This document shows, one piece after another, positions 18,832 through 28,193 of a DNA stretch of 64,000 nt (position 1 is the stretch's first letter; each line of letters opens with the position of its first letter). The translations under genes were made by a program, and so were the position numbers. The stretch lies in contig JAGTXO010000014.1 in NCBI GenBank assembly GCA_019448385.1, positions 62,001 through 126,000 on the forward strand, in the 5' to 3' direction. The notes beneath the pieces were generated by a model. It did no database searches. It was not told where the DNA came from and saw only the letters and a program-made list of their open reading frames with translations. The DNA comes from Diacronema lutheri. Lineage: Eukaryota; Haptophyta; Pavlovophyceae; Pavlovales; Pavlovaceae.

Positions 18832-19875
18832 CTACGCTTCGGTGGAAAGCGGTTCGGCGTCGGTCGGCGTCACAAAGTCGTCTTCGGTCTGGTAGAGGAT
18901 GGAGAGCACGTTCTGCAAAAAGGGCAGGCTTTGGTCTTCGTGCGTTTGGCAGAGGATCTCGATGTCGCGCAGCTTGCCGAAGTAAAAGTCGCGCTCCTGC
19001 GCGCAGCGATGGCAACCCGGCACCGCTCTCCTTGCTCCGCGTGAGCTGACGCACGGGCGGCGTAGGGGTGGCGCGGAGGGTGAACAAATCTCGCGCGCGG
19101 CGCGCTCACCTTCTCGAGTCCGTCGACGGTGAGCTTGAGGTCGGTGATCTCGAGCTGCGCCTGTGCGAGCTTGCCGCCAGATGTGTCCACTGCGGCCGCC
19201 TTTGCAGACGCGCCACCGACGGCCGGTCGTGAGGCGGGCTGCACGTTCTCCTTCTTGGCAACTGGAGGTGCGGGCGCACGCTTCGCTCCACCGCCTGTGC
19301 CGCCCGCGCCGATCTTGGTCGCCTCGAGCGGCTTGACGCCCGCGGCGCGCAACCGCTCCTCGGCGTTGTAGCTCGTGTCGGACGGGTCGACCATCGTGTC
19401 GTGAAGGATCTTCATCCACTGGATGAACTCGAGGTTCATCTGGAAGTTGCGCTTGCACAGCTTCTCCACATCGATGTGCCTGCGCTCGATGCGAGGCGCA
19501 CCAGCCGCGCGCGCGCGCGTGCGCGCGCGAGGGGGCGACAAGTGAGCTCGCAACCTGCGCGCGGCCGCCCGCCCGCCCGCCCGCGGCCACGCGTGCGCGC
19601 GCGCGCGGGGCGCACCGGTCGAGCTTGTTCTTGACGAAAGCGGCCTGCAAGACCTTGAAGTTGTGGATGAAGTCCGTCTCAGTCTTCGCCTGGAACTTGA
19701 CCTTGCCGAGCTGCACTGAGTTGGGGTAGATGGAGTCGATGATCTGGCAGTAGACCGCTCCTGTGCATAGGTCCTCCACGCGTTGAAGGTTGGGCTGGTA
19801 CTTGCCCTGGATCCACGCGACGATCTCCTTCCTGCCCGTGAAGTACGCCTCGTTCATCATGCCCGCGGTCGCCAT
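18832..19875 (-). CDS. EB1-family microtubule plus-end binding protein
   Basis: CDS join(19875..19616, 19479..19110, 18996..18832), 264 residues. Introns 19480-19615 (donor GTGCGC) and 18997-19109 (GTGAGC) are GT-AG. Residues about 10-120 form the calponin-homology domain (EIVAWIQGKYQPNLQRVEDL, GAVYCQIIDSIYPNSVQLGK, HIDVEKLCKRNFQMNLEFIQ). A Lys/Ala/Pro linker follows, then the coiled-coil EB1 domain ending ERDFYFGKLRDIEILCQ and an acidic tail (TPTDAEPLSTEA). EB1 tracks growing microtubule ends and recruits partners in spindle and flagella. The tail lacks the final EEY seen in animal EB1. It converges on the helicase gene (67 bases) and diverges from FCP1. Confidence 0.95.
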   Translation of the reverse strand: MATAGMMNEAYFTGRKEIVAWIQGKYQPNLQRVEDLCTGAVYCQIIDSIYPNSVQLGKVKFQAKTETDFIHNFKVLQAAFVKNKLDRCAPRARARVAAGGRAGGRAQVASSLVAPSRAHARARGWCASHRAQAHRCGEAVQAQLPDEPRVHPVDEDPSRHDGRPVRHELQRRGAVARRGRQAARGDQDRRGRHRRWSEACARTSSCQEGERAARLTTGRRWRVCKGGRSGHIWRQARTGAARDHRPQAHRRRTREGERAAREICSPSAPPLRRPCVSSRGARRAVPGCHRCAQERDFYFGKLRDIEILCQTHEDQSLPFLQNVLSILYQTEDDFVTPTDAEPLSTEA

Positions 19876-19958
19876 CGCGCGGCTCCGCGCGTCACGACGA
19901 ACGGCCGGTAGAGCCGGTGTGAAGGGCAAGCTCGCAGGTGATTTTGAAAGCCCGCACG

Positions 19959-21326
19959 ATGGAGGAATGCTCGCACGATGTGCTCGTTCGGGGATTGTGC
20001 GTGTCGTGCGGCGCGGATCTGTCGGCGGAGGGGCACGACGAGCACCACTCGCCAACGGCGGGTAGTGGTCTGGCCCGGCTAGGGGATTCGGGCCTCGCCC
20101 ACCTCGTCCCGGGCGCCCTCATGCGCAACAAGGCCAAGTTTGCCGACGACGACGCGCGCCGTGTCGAGCTCGCGCGCAAGCTCTACCTGATCCTCGACTT
20201 GGACGAGACGCTGATCCACGCGGCGCGCGGGCAGCCACCAGCACACGCCGTCCCGCGCCGTGCCACGCCCGGCATCGACGACCAGGCGCCCGACGGCCGG
20301 ACAGTCGAGATGATCGCGACGACGACCGGCCAGACGGTGCTCCTCCGGCCCCACCTCCTCGCCTTTTTGCGGCGCATGTCGGCGCTCTTCCAAATCTCAC
20401 TGTACACGATGGGCGGGCAGGACTATGCGCGCGCCGTCCTTGCCGCCATCGACCCGACCAATCTCTACTTCCGCGGCGGCTTGTGCGCATGGGACGACGG
20501 CCTTACGCGCAGCAAGAAGGAGCTCTCGCGCGTCCCGTGCCGGCGCGACATGGTGCTCGTCGTGGACGACACGGCGGACGTGTGGGCGCAGGACTGGCGC
20601 TCGCTTTGCCTCATCCCGCGCTGGATGGGCGAGCCTACCGACGACGCCCTTCTCCACATTGGCGACCACCTCGCCGCAGTGCACGCGGCGACGTATGCGC
20701 CGGAGGCGCGCGCGCCGAGCGGCGCGCTGCCCGACGTGCGCGAGCTGCTGGCGCGCACGCGCCCGACTTTCTTCAGCGGGTGCGTCTTTGCATTCAGCGG
20801 CCTCTTCCCGCGCGGCGTGCCGCTGCTCGAGCAGGTGCTTTGCCAGCTGATCTGCGCATGCGGCGGCGAGTGCGATGACGAGCTCTCAGAGCGCACGACG
20901 CACCTCATCTTCCGTAGGCCGCGCACCGACAAGATACAGCGCGCCGCGCTGATGCGACGCGCGCACGGCGCGCGGCCGTCAATCTTGTGGGAGGGCTGGC
21001 TCCTGGCGTGCCTCGCCCTATGGCGCCTCCTCCCCGAGAAGCATATGGCGCTCGACGTCGACGAGGCCACGGGCAGGGCGCCGCGCGCGCCGGGCGTGCG
21101 CGAGCGAGCTGCGGAGCCGCGCGCCGCCGAGGAGGGCGGCGCGCGCATCGGCAAGCGCCTGCGCGACGTGCACGTCGACGGCGAGGCGAGCGGCGCGCCG
21201 GAGGCCGCGCGCGCAGTTGGTACGCACGGCGGCCAGCCCGGGCCTGGCGACATCGGCGATGCGGGCGCCCGGGACGGTGCGCCGCCGCGAGGTAGTGGGG
21301 TGGGGACGATTGAGATGAGCGCGTGA
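19959..21326 (+). CDS. FCP1-like RNA polymerase II CTD phosphatase
   Basis: 455 residues from ATG 19959. The N-terminus has CSHDVLVRGLCVSCGADL, the Cys motif typical of FCP1/CPL. The FCPH catalytic domain follows: ILDLDETLIHAA (D-x-D-x-T nucleophile motif), LRPHLLAFLRRMSALFQISL, YTMGGQDYA and the acidic VLVVDDTADVW. A BRCT domain at about 265-350 begins FFSGCVFAFSGLFP and ends with ILWEGWLLACLALW. These enzymes remove phosphates from the RNA polymerase II C-terminal repeat so that the polymerase can be recycled, in the nucleus. The basic, Gly-rich tail includes a possible nuclear signal (GKRLRD). Starts of this gene and EB1 are 83 bases apart. Confidence 0.92.
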   Translation: MEECSHDVLVRGLCVSCGADLSAEGHDEHHSPTAGSGLARLGDSGLAHLVPGALMRNKAKFADDDARRVELARKLYLILDLDETLIHAARGQPPAHAVPRRATPGIDDQAPDGRTVEMIATTTGQTVLLRPHLLAFLRRMSALFQISLYTMGGQDYARAVLAAIDPTNLYFRGGLCAWDDGLTRSKKELSRVPCRRDMVLVVDDTADVWAQDWRSLCLIPRWMGEPTDDALLHIGDHLAAVHAATYAPEARAPSGALPDVRELLARTRPTFFSGCVFAFSGLFPRGVPLLEQVLCQLICACGGECDDELSERTTHLIFRRPRTDKIQRAALMRRAHGARPSILWEGWLLACLALWRLLPEKHMALDVDEATGRAPRAPGVRERAAEPRAAEEGGARIGKRLRDVHVDGEASGAPEAARAVGTHGGQPGPGDIGDAGARDGAPPRGSGVGTIEMSA

Positions 21327-21493
21327 ACGAGCCGGCCACTCGGTGCGAGCTCGCTGGTCTGGTCAGCCGGCCAGCCCGTCCGCGGACGTGTGCAACGCCA
21401 TGAAGTACTCATGTGCTTTCGTTGAAAATCATTGCAAGCATTCGTGAGAGGTGCTTGATCGCCTGCCGTCCCGGCCGGAAGAGCTGGATCCGC

Positions 21494-22609
21494 ATGCTGC
21501 TGACGCTTGGGCAGCTGGAGCCCCTGCGGCTCGTGTGGTCGCAGACGAACAACAACGTGTACGTCGGCGCAAAGCTGCCCCCGGGCACCTCGGCCGTCCG
21601 TGTGCTCCTCACAACGTTCAGTCACGTCATCATCATCGTCGAGAGCTTCGGCCGCGGGACGCAGCTGAATGTGCCCCTCCTCCGCCCCGCCGACCCCGAG
21701 AGGTTTGCCTGGTTCGCCGATGAAGCGGTGTTGTGCGCCACCGTGCGCAAGGCGAGCCGCGCGCGTTGGCCCGCGCTCTCTTCGGACGTGAGCACCAGCG
21801 AGCGCGCGGTCGGCTGGGAGGGCCTCGACATGCCGTCGCTCGAGGTGGCTGGCCGCCCCGCGCCGCACGACCTGCGCATGCTCTTGCTGGCTGGTCCACG
21901 CGAGCCGCCCCCCACGTGCAGCGCGCTCGACGAGGATTCGCTGTGCTCGTGTGTGCTCGTGCGCGCTTTGGTGGCGCAGCCCGACACGCCCCCTTCCTTC
22001 AAGACGGTCCGCTTGCTCGGCTCTGCGACGCAGGTGCTCCTTTCGCTTCTCGATGCGGACGCCGGCGGCGATGCAGACCTCGGCGTGTACGGCACCACGC
22101 CTGCGCAGTACGCAAATGCTTTTGACGAGCTGTTCGGCTTCGCGCACACGGCCGAGCAAGGCGTGGGCATCAGGACGGCCATCCAGACGCTCCACAGGCT
22201 GTGCCCGTGCGACGTCCTCGAGCTGCACGGCCGCTTCAAGTCCAGGTTCCGCGCGCTGCAGCCGCGCTACGACGGCACGCCTGGCAATGAGCACAGCAAC
22301 AGCCTCACATGCTGGGTACCACGGAGCGCTTGGTCCAAGCTGCCCGCACGCCGCGCGCCCTCTTCGTGGGTCGCGTGGATTGTCGCCGCCACGTACGCGC
22401 GCGTCCGCCAGGCCGACGCGCGCTGGGTGCCGCACGCGTTCATGATGAGCGATCAGCACGCGACCGAGATTGCGCTGGCGAGCGTACACGAGCAAGCGTG
22501 CGGCAAGCGCGCAGGCAAGATCGGAAGGGACGACGAGTACGCCGACTTTGCCGAGCTGGTCGCGCCCAACGTGGCGCTGCGCGCGCTGCAGCACTTTGAG
22601 GTCCGATGA
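21494..22609 (+). CDS. Unknown protein
   Basis: 371 residues from ATG 21494, the first ATG in the frame (the frame itself is open from 21413). I do not recognise the family. It looks like a real folded protein, with ordinary composition and no low-complexity: early LRLVWSQTNNNVYVGAKLPP and VLLTTFSHVIIIVESFGRG, middle TVRLLGSATQVLLSLLDADA, late RRAPSSWVAWIVAATYARVR. Cysteines are scattered and no signal peptide or membrane segment is clear. It sits in the same orientation 167 bases after FCP1 and converges with the DENN gene. Less GC-biased residues (Asn, Ser, Thr) than neighbours could mean different ancestry. A 5' exon may be missing. Confidence 0.55.
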   Translation: MLLTLGQLEPLRLVWSQTNNNVYVGAKLPPGTSAVRVLLTTFSHVIIIVESFGRGTQLNVPLLRPADPERFAWFADEAVLCATVRKASRARWPALSSDVSTSERAVGWEGLDMPSLEVAGRPAPHDLRMLLLAGPREPPPTCSALDEDSLCSCVLVRALVAQPDTPPSFKTVRLLGSATQVLLSLLDADAGGDADLGVYGTTPAQYANAFDELFGFAHTAEQGVGIRTAIQTLHRLCPCDVLELHGRFKSRFRALQPRYDGTPGNEHSNSLTCWVPRSAWSKLPARRAPSSWVAWIVAATYARVRQADARWVPHAFMMSDQHATEIALASVHEQACGKRAGKIGRDDEYADFAELVAPNVALRALQHFEVR

Positions 22610-22702
22610 GCAGCGCGACCTGGGAACGCCGCATTGTCGCCAGACCGCCCGTGCCAGCACCTGTCCGGGGGCGAGCCTTGTGCTTGCACGCCGCACGGCT
22701 CT

Positions 22703-22738
22703 CCAAAGTGACATTTCACGCCAAAGTGACATTTCACG
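22703..22738. repeat. 18-bp tandem duplication between convergent genes
   Basis: ccaaagtgacatttcacg occurs twice in tandem without change (22703-22720, 22721-22738). Each unit contains the near-palindrome gtgacatttcac (gtga-catt-tcac). Confidence 0.9.
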
Positions 22739-22773
22739 TGCACTTGTTGCCTTCCGGACGCAACCTTGTGACG

Positions 22774-24963
22774 TCACTGCACTGAGCAGAGCAGTGCACC
22801 GGCCGCAGCGCCACCGATCGCGGCGGTCGCAGCGGCGGCGCCCGCACGCGCCTGCACGCGCTGCACGTCCGCGCGGTAGCCTGCGTCCTCGGCGTACCGG
22901 TGCGCATCGATGCTCAGCTCGTCGCGCAGCGCGGCCACGCGCAGCGGTATATCGACGGGCACTTCGACGCCAAGCGCGCGCAATCCCGCCCATGGAGGCG
23001 CAGCAACTGGCGCGGCGGGCGAGCCGTCAATGAGCGTGCCGTCGTCTCTGATCGAAATGGTCGCGAGTGGCTCAGTCGGGCGGAGCGGCAACTGCGCGGC
23101 CGGCTCGCGATCAAGGGCGAGCGGGAATCGCGTGCCGCATTCCTCGCGAGCTGCCGCGCCGATCGCCGCCGCGCCGACGTCGGCCGATGCGATGCGCGCG
23201 CCGTCGGCGGTCGGCATTTGCCGACAGGGCATCGGTCGGCCAGGCAGCTGCGCAGGTCGTTCGGCGGGAACGACGTGCGCCTCCGCATCGACCGCCACGT
23301 CGTTCGCGCGAGCGGGCGAGACGCGCGGCGGGGCGGCGGCCGCGCCAGCGGCCGCGCCGGCCGGGTCAAGCCACGCCGTGCCTGCGGGCAGCGGCTCGTG
23401 CGAGAGGATGGCGCGCGAGGCCGTTTGCGCGAGGCGCACAAATGGCGCGAGCTCACTCGGCAGCAGCCCAGATGCGCGCGCGCGCGCAAGAGTGTCCACC
23501 AGGGCGCGCACGTGCTGCGTGTCGAGCAGCGCGCGGACGAACGGACGCTCGGCGCGCGGCCTGCGCAGCAGCGCGCGCTCGATAGCCGCGTCCTGCGACG
23601 CGTCGTGCCTCGTCCACGCCGCGGCGCCGCCGGCGCGATGCGCGTCGGGCGCACGCCTCCACCCGCAGCCGGGCAAAACGCCGTCAGCCTCGCGCAAGAG
23701 CGAGGCGACAGTTCCACACAGCGCAAGCTGTAGCTCCGTGTCGGGGTCCGCGCCGTCGGCCGCGGGCGCAGCCGCTGCAGCGTGCGTGCCGTGCGCGCTG
23801 CCGGCGGGCGGCTTGAGCGCGCGCACAGCGAGCAGGCGACGAAACTCGGCACGCAGCCACCGGCGCTCGCGCAGCGGGATCGCGCTCGCGGGCGCGCCGT
23901 CGACGCGCCCGCGGTCGAGGTGTACCCACACGACGCCGTCGGGCAGCGCGCGCCCCTGCGCCAGCAGCTGCTCAAGTCGCAGCCCGAGGATCGCCGGGAA
24001 GGGCGTGTGCATCGCGTCGAGCATGGTTGCCGGGAGGAGGGGCACAAGAACATTCTGCCAGCGCAGGGGCCAAAGCAGGGAGGCGGCGCACAGCACGCCG
24101 CGGCCAAGGCGCTCGTGCTGGCTCGACACGAAGATGATGCGCCGCTCGAGCAGCAGCGCGCCGAAGAGCGCGAGCAGCGCGTCCGCGCCGAGTGTCTGCG
24201 TGAGCGCGTCGAGCGCAAAGTGGAGCGGAGGAAGGAACGAACAGCTTCCCGCGCAAAAGTCGATGGATACGCCCGCCGCGCGGAGGATGAGGCGCGGCGC
24301 GGCGAGGAGCGGCTGCGGCGTGTTGCGCACAACGTGCGTGATCGTGCACTCCAGCGACGGCCGCGCCTCGCCGCCGGCCGCGCCGCCGCCGCCGCGCGCC
24401 TCGCGCACCTCGTGCGCCGCGTGGATCGCGCGCAGCGTCCTCTCGGCGGCGCGAGCGCACTCGGCGCGCGCGAGGAGGCAGATAGCAACGGGAAGTGACC
24501 ACGCGCCCGCGCCGAGCGACCCCGCGCCCGCGAGCGTGGCGAGCGCCTCGGCGGCCGGCTCGGCAAACTCAAGCGAGTAGCCGTAGAGCCGCGAGAAGTC
24601 GTCGCGCGTGAGCACAAACGCGCCAAAGCGCGGCACGCGCAGGCCGGACCTCGCGTCGAGGCGGGCAAAGTGGATGCCGTCGGGGAAGCAGAAGGGTGGG
24701 AGCGCGAACAGCGCGCGCTCGCGCTTTGAGCCCGTCGCCGCCGGCGGGTAGCTCGCGAGCGTGCGCGCGGCAAAGAAGCGCTCGCCGAGCGGCACGTCGC
24801 GGCCGGGGGTGGTGCCGGCCTGCCCTCGCGCTCGAAGTGCCGGCTGGAGCTCCTCCATGATCGCGTCGCGCCGCAGCCCGACGACCGCGAACGCCTCGAA
24901 CAGCCGCCGGCTGTCGTCCTCCCCGTCCCGCGTGAGCAGCAGCTCGTCGTCTCGCGCCGGCAT
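22774..24963 (-). CDS. DENN-domain protein
   Basis: 729 residues from ATG 24963. The N-terminal 400 residues show the uDENN-DENN-dDENN layout: RLFEAFAVVGL, an FCFPDGIHF motif (typical uDENN phenylalanine-proline core), FGAFVLTRDDFSRLYGYSLEF, then LLLERRIIFVSSQHERLGRG and LLWPLRWQNVLVPLLPATML of the central DENN, which is the most conserved part. The remaining region is Ala/Pro-rich and disordered, and the last 60 residues are helical. DENN proteins activate Rab GTPases as exchange factors, mostly on endosomal or Golgi membranes. Together with the TBC protein upstream the window thus has both an activator and an inactivator of Rabs, not adjacent. Its start is only 18 bases from that of EFL1. 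Confidence 0.9.
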   Translation of the reverse strand: MPARDDELLLTRDGEDDSRRLFEAFAVVGLRRDAIMEELQPALRARGQAGTTPGRDVPLGERFFAARTLASYPPAATGSKRERALFALPPFCFPDGIHFARLDARSGLRVPRFGAFVLTRDDFSRLYGYSLEFAEPAAEALATLAGAGSLGAGAWSLPVAICLLARAECARAAERTLRAIHAAHEVREARGGGGAAGGEARPSLECTITHVVRNTPQPLLAAPRLILRAAGVSIDFCAGSCSFLPPLHFALDALTQTLGADALLALFGALLLERRIIFVSSQHERLGRGVLCAASLLWPLRWQNVLVPLLPATMLDAMHTPFPAILGLRLEQLLAQGRALPDGVVWVHLDRGRVDGAPASAIPLRERRWLRAEFRRLLAVRALKPPAGSAHGTHAAAAAPAADGADPDTELQLALCGTVASLLREADGVLPGCGWRRAPDAHRAGGAAAWTRHDASQDAAIERALLRRPRAERPFVRALLDTQHVRALVDTLARARASGLLPSELAPFVRLAQTASRAILSHEPLPAGTAWLDPAGAAAGAAAAPPRVSPARANDVAVDAEAHVVPAERPAQLPGRPMPCRQMPTADGARIASADVGAAAIGAAAREECGTRFPLALDREPAAQLPLRPTEPLATISIRDDGTLIDGSPAAPVAAPPWAGLRALGVEVPVDIPLRVAALRDELSIDAHRYAEDAGYRADVQRVQARAGAAAATAAIGGAAAGALLCSVQ

Positions 24964-24981
24964 CGCCCGGCCGCGGCCACG
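24964..24981. promoter_or_regulatory. 18-base intergenic space between divergent start codons
   Basis: Only 18 bases (about 90% G/C) lie between the ATG codons of DENN (minus) and EFL1 (plus). Unless the true starts are further downstream, the promoters and 5' leaders must overlap the opposite coding regions. Confidence 0.4.
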
Positions 24982-27900
24982 ATGCCGGCGCCGAGAGTGG
25001 ACGAGCTGCTCGCGCTGCAGGACGACGCCTCTCACGTGCGCAACATCTGCATCCTTGCGCACGTGGACCATGGCAAGACGTCGCTTACGGACTCGCTCAT
25101 TGCGTCGAACGGCATCATCTCAGCACGCCAGGCGGGCAAGCTGCGCTACATGGACTCGCGCGACGACGAGCAGGACCGCGGCATCACGATGAAATCGTCC
25201 GCGATCGCGCTCGTCTTCGATGAGCGCGAGCTGATCAACATCGTCGATTCGCCAGGGCACGTGGACTTTGGGCCCGAGGTCTCCACCGCGATCCGCCTGT
25301 CCGACGGCGCCGTCGTCGTCGTTGACGCGGTGGAGGGCGTGTGCGTGCAGACGCACACGGTGCTGCAGCAGGTGTGGAGCGAGGGGCTCGCGCCGGTGCT
25401 CTTCGTCAACAAGCTGGACCGGCTGATCGTCGAGCTGCAGCTCACGCCCGAGGAGGCTTTTGCACATCTCCAGCGCATCGTCCGCCAGGCCAACGACATC
25501 TTGGGCGGCCTGAACGCTCTCTCGCACTACCGGCTGGCGGACGAGCACCGGCCGGTGGATGCGCGCGGCGCGCCGGGTGGGGCGGGCGCGGCAGGAGGGT
25601 GTGCGGGCGCTGACGATGGGGTCTCGGACTTTGAGTTTGTGCCCGAGGACGGCTCGGTCGTCTTCGGCTCGGCGCTGCATGGCTGGGCGTTCTGCGCGGG
25701 CACGTTTGCCGAGCTGAGCGCTTCAAAATTGGGCGTCACCGCTGAGCGCTTGCGACTGCACATGTGGGGCGACTGGCACTGGTCGGCCAAGGCTGGCGAG
25801 TTCACGCGCGAGAGCAACGGCGGCCGGCTCAAGCCGCTCTTCGCGCAGCTCGCCCTTGCGAACATCTGGCGCGCGCACGAGGCGGCGACAGACCCCTCCC
25901 CCGACGGAGGCGCCAAAATTCAAAAAGTCATCTCAGCCCTCGGGCTACGCGTGGGCACGCACGAGCTGCGCAGCCCCGACCCGGTGGCGCGTGCGCGCGC
26001 CGTGCTCTCCGCCTGGCTCCCGCTCTCGCCCACGCTCCTCGCCGCCATCGTGCAGCACGTGCCGCCTGCTGCGCGCGCACAGGCTGCGCGCATTGACAGG
26101 ATCTGGCCCGCGCCCGCGCCGCGTGCCGACGCGGCCGCCGAGGCCGACGCGGCGGCGGCGCGCGCGGCCGCGCGCTCGTGCGATGCGAGTAGCGCGCACG
26201 TGCTCGTGCACGTCTCTAAGATGTTTGTCAACGCGCCCGGCGAGCAGGCCGTTGGTTTTGCGCGCGTGCTCGCCGGCACGCTGACGCGCGGCATGCGCCT
26301 CTTCATCTTGACAGGCAGCGGCGGCGCGCGCGTCGCGGACGGGCGCGGCGGGGTTCGCATCGGCAGCGTCTCGGTCGGCTCGGCGGCGATTGGCGCGCCG
26401 CCTGGCGCGCCGACGCGCCACGCCTCGACAGGCGCGCCCGCCGACCCAGCGGAGGTGGCCGTTGGCGCTGATGCGCGCGTGCATGTCGCAAATGGAGGCG
26501 ACGACGGCGGCGGCGGCGACGGCGGCGGCGGCGAGGAGGAGGTGCCAGCGGGTGCGCTGCAGCCGCTGCTGATGATGGGGCGCGACCTCCTCGCCGTCGA
26601 GCGCGTGCCCGCTGGCAGCCTCTGCGCGCTTGGCGGATTGGGCGCCATCGTGATCAAGAGTGCAACTCTCTGCTCTGTGCCGGGCTTGCCCGCCTTCCGG
26701 CCCCTCTGGGGCGCCGCAGGCGCGGGCGCGCCGATCGTGCGCGTCGCGGTCGAGCCGCGCCACCCGTCGGAGATGGAGCAGCTGAAGACGGCTCTCCGCA
26801 GGCTCAACCAAGCGGACCCATCGCTCGAAGTGAGTCACCTGCCGACGGGCGAGCTCGTGCTATGCACGTGTGGCGAGGTGCATCTGGAGCGCTGCCTCAA
26901 GGACCTTCGCGACGACTTTGCGCGGATCGAGATCAACGTCTCGCCGCCGCTCATCCCGTTCCGAGAGGGCGCCGCGCCCGCCGGCGTGGGCGCAGCCGAG
27001 GTGGGCATCGCCGACGGCCGCGTGCGCGTGCGCGTGTGCGTGCGCCCGCTGCCGGCGCGCGCGGTCGCGTGGCTGAGCGTGCGTGCCGGCCTGTGCGTCA
27101 CGCCGCGCGACGGCGGTGCGGACGCGGCGGCCGACGCGGCGGCCGCGCTCGTGGCCGATGCGGATGGCGACGAGCTGAGCGATGCCGCGGTCGCCGCGCT
27201 CACACGCCTCGTGTCGGGCCGCGCGCCCGGCGCTGCGGACGTGGCCGCGGCCGGTGCTGAGCTTGGCGCGAGCGTCGGCTGCGGCGCGGTCGCGCTCGGC
27301 TCGTCGCTCCACCCGACGTGCGTGCTCTTCGCGCCGCAGCACATCGCCGCCGCGCTCGCCGCGGGCGATCGTACGAATGCCACCACCGACGGCTGCAGCA
27401 GCGTAACTGGAGAGAGCGGCGCGCACGCGCGGGCGGACGGAGCTGACTGCTCGGCGGTGCCGGACGCGCTCGCTCAGCTCGCGGCATCGGCGGTGAGTGG
27501 ATTCCAGCTCGCGGCGTCGGCGGGCGCGCTGTGCGAGGAGCCGATGGCGAACCTCGCCTTCTCGCTCGAGATGCTGCAGATCGCGCCCGCTGACGGTGAC
27601 GGTGACGGTGACGGTGACGTGCCGAATGCGGCGGGTGGGGCTGCGCGGCAGCCCGGATGGGCGCACGGCGGCGCGCTCAGCGCTCAGCTGATGGGCGCGA
27701 TGCGCGACGCGTGCCGTCAGGCGCAGCTCGCGTGCGCACCGCGCCTCGTCGAGGCCGTGTACGCGTGCGGCCTGCAGTGCACGCAGGAGGTGATGGGCCG
27801 TATGTACGCCGTGCTGAGCAAGAGGCGCGCGCGCGTGCTCCGCGAGGACATGGTCGAAGGCACGCCGCTCTTCCTCGTGAGCGCATTCTTGCCCGTCGTC

Positions 27901-28164
27901 GAGAGCCTGGGCTTTGCTGGCGAAATTCGGAAGATGACGTCGGGCGCTGCGCACCCTCAGCTCGTCTTCTCACACTGGCAGACGCTCGACGCCGACCCTC
28001 TTGAGAATGTGTCGACGATCGACGACGACGCGTTTGAGCGCGACTCGAGCAAGAACCTCGCGCGCGCCTACGTGCGTGCGGTGCGCGTGCGCAAGGGCCT
28101 GCTCGTCGAGGACAAGCTCGTCGAGGTGGCCACCAAGCAGCGAACTCTAGCGCGCAAAAAATAG
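24982..28164 (+). CDS. EFL1: Elongation factor-like GTPase 1 (ribosome maturation)
   Basis: 1060 residues, intronless. The GTPase domain opens with NICILAHVDHGKTSLTDSLI (G1), then DEQDRGITMKSSAI (G2, with the MKSS form that separates EFL1 from EF-2), VDSPGHVDF (G3) and NKLDR (G4). Domains II-V follow, with insertions rich in Ala/Gly, a GEVHLERCLKDLRDDF motif and the C-terminal YAVLSKRRARVLREDM and VVESLGFAGEIRK of EF-2-like proteins. EFL1 works with SBDS to release eIF6 from pre-60S ribosomal subunits in the cytoplasm. The diphthamide-loop histidine region of EF-2 is not expected in EFL1. Its length is close to that of yeast Ria1 (1110). Tandem GACGGT codons encode a Gly-Asp tract near residue 870. 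Confidence 0.95.
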   Translation: MPAPRVDELLALQDDASHVRNICILAHVDHGKTSLTDSLIASNGIISARQAGKLRYMDSRDDEQDRGITMKSSAIALVFDERELINIVDSPGHVDFGPEVSTAIRLSDGAVVVVDAVEGVCVQTHTVLQQVWSEGLAPVLFVNKLDRLIVELQLTPEEAFAHLQRIVRQANDILGGLNALSHYRLADEHRPVDARGAPGGAGAAGGCAGADDGVSDFEFVPEDGSVVFGSALHGWAFCAGTFAELSASKLGVTAERLRLHMWGDWHWSAKAGEFTRESNGGRLKPLFAQLALANIWRAHEAATDPSPDGGAKIQKVISALGLRVGTHELRSPDPVARARAVLSAWLPLSPTLLAAIVQHVPPAARAQAARIDRIWPAPAPRADAAAEADAAAARAAARSCDASSAHVLVHVSKMFVNAPGEQAVGFARVLAGTLTRGMRLFILTGSGGARVADGRGGVRIGSVSVGSAAIGAPPGAPTRHASTGAPADPAEVAVGADARVHVANGGDDGGGGDGGGGEEEVPAGALQPLLMMGRDLLAVERVPAGSLCALGGLGAIVIKSATLCSVPGLPAFRPLWGAAGAGAPIVRVAVEPRHPSEMEQLKTALRRLNQADPSLEVSHLPTGELVLCTCGEVHLERCLKDLRDDFARIEINVSPPLIPFREGAAPAGVGAAEVGIADGRVRVRVCVRPLPARAVAWLSVRAGLCVTPRDGGADAAADAAAALVADADGDELSDAAVAALTRLVSGRAPGAADVAAAGAELGASVGCGAVALGSSLHPTCVLFAPQHIAAALAAGDRTNATTDGCSSVTGESGAHARADGADCSAVPDALAQLAASAVSGFQLAASAGALCEEPMANLAFSLEMLQIAPADGDGDGDGDVPNAAGGAARQPGWAHGGALSAQLMGAMRDACRQAQLACAPRLVEAVYACGLQCTQEVMGRMYAVLSKRRARVLREDMVEGTPLFLVSAFLPVVESLGFAGEIRKMTSGAAHPQLVFSHWQTLDADPLENVSTIDDDAFERDSSKNLARAYVRAVRVRKGLLVEDKLVEVATKQRTLARKK

Positions 28165-28193
28165 AGCTGCTCAGAGCACGCAAAGAGGCACTT

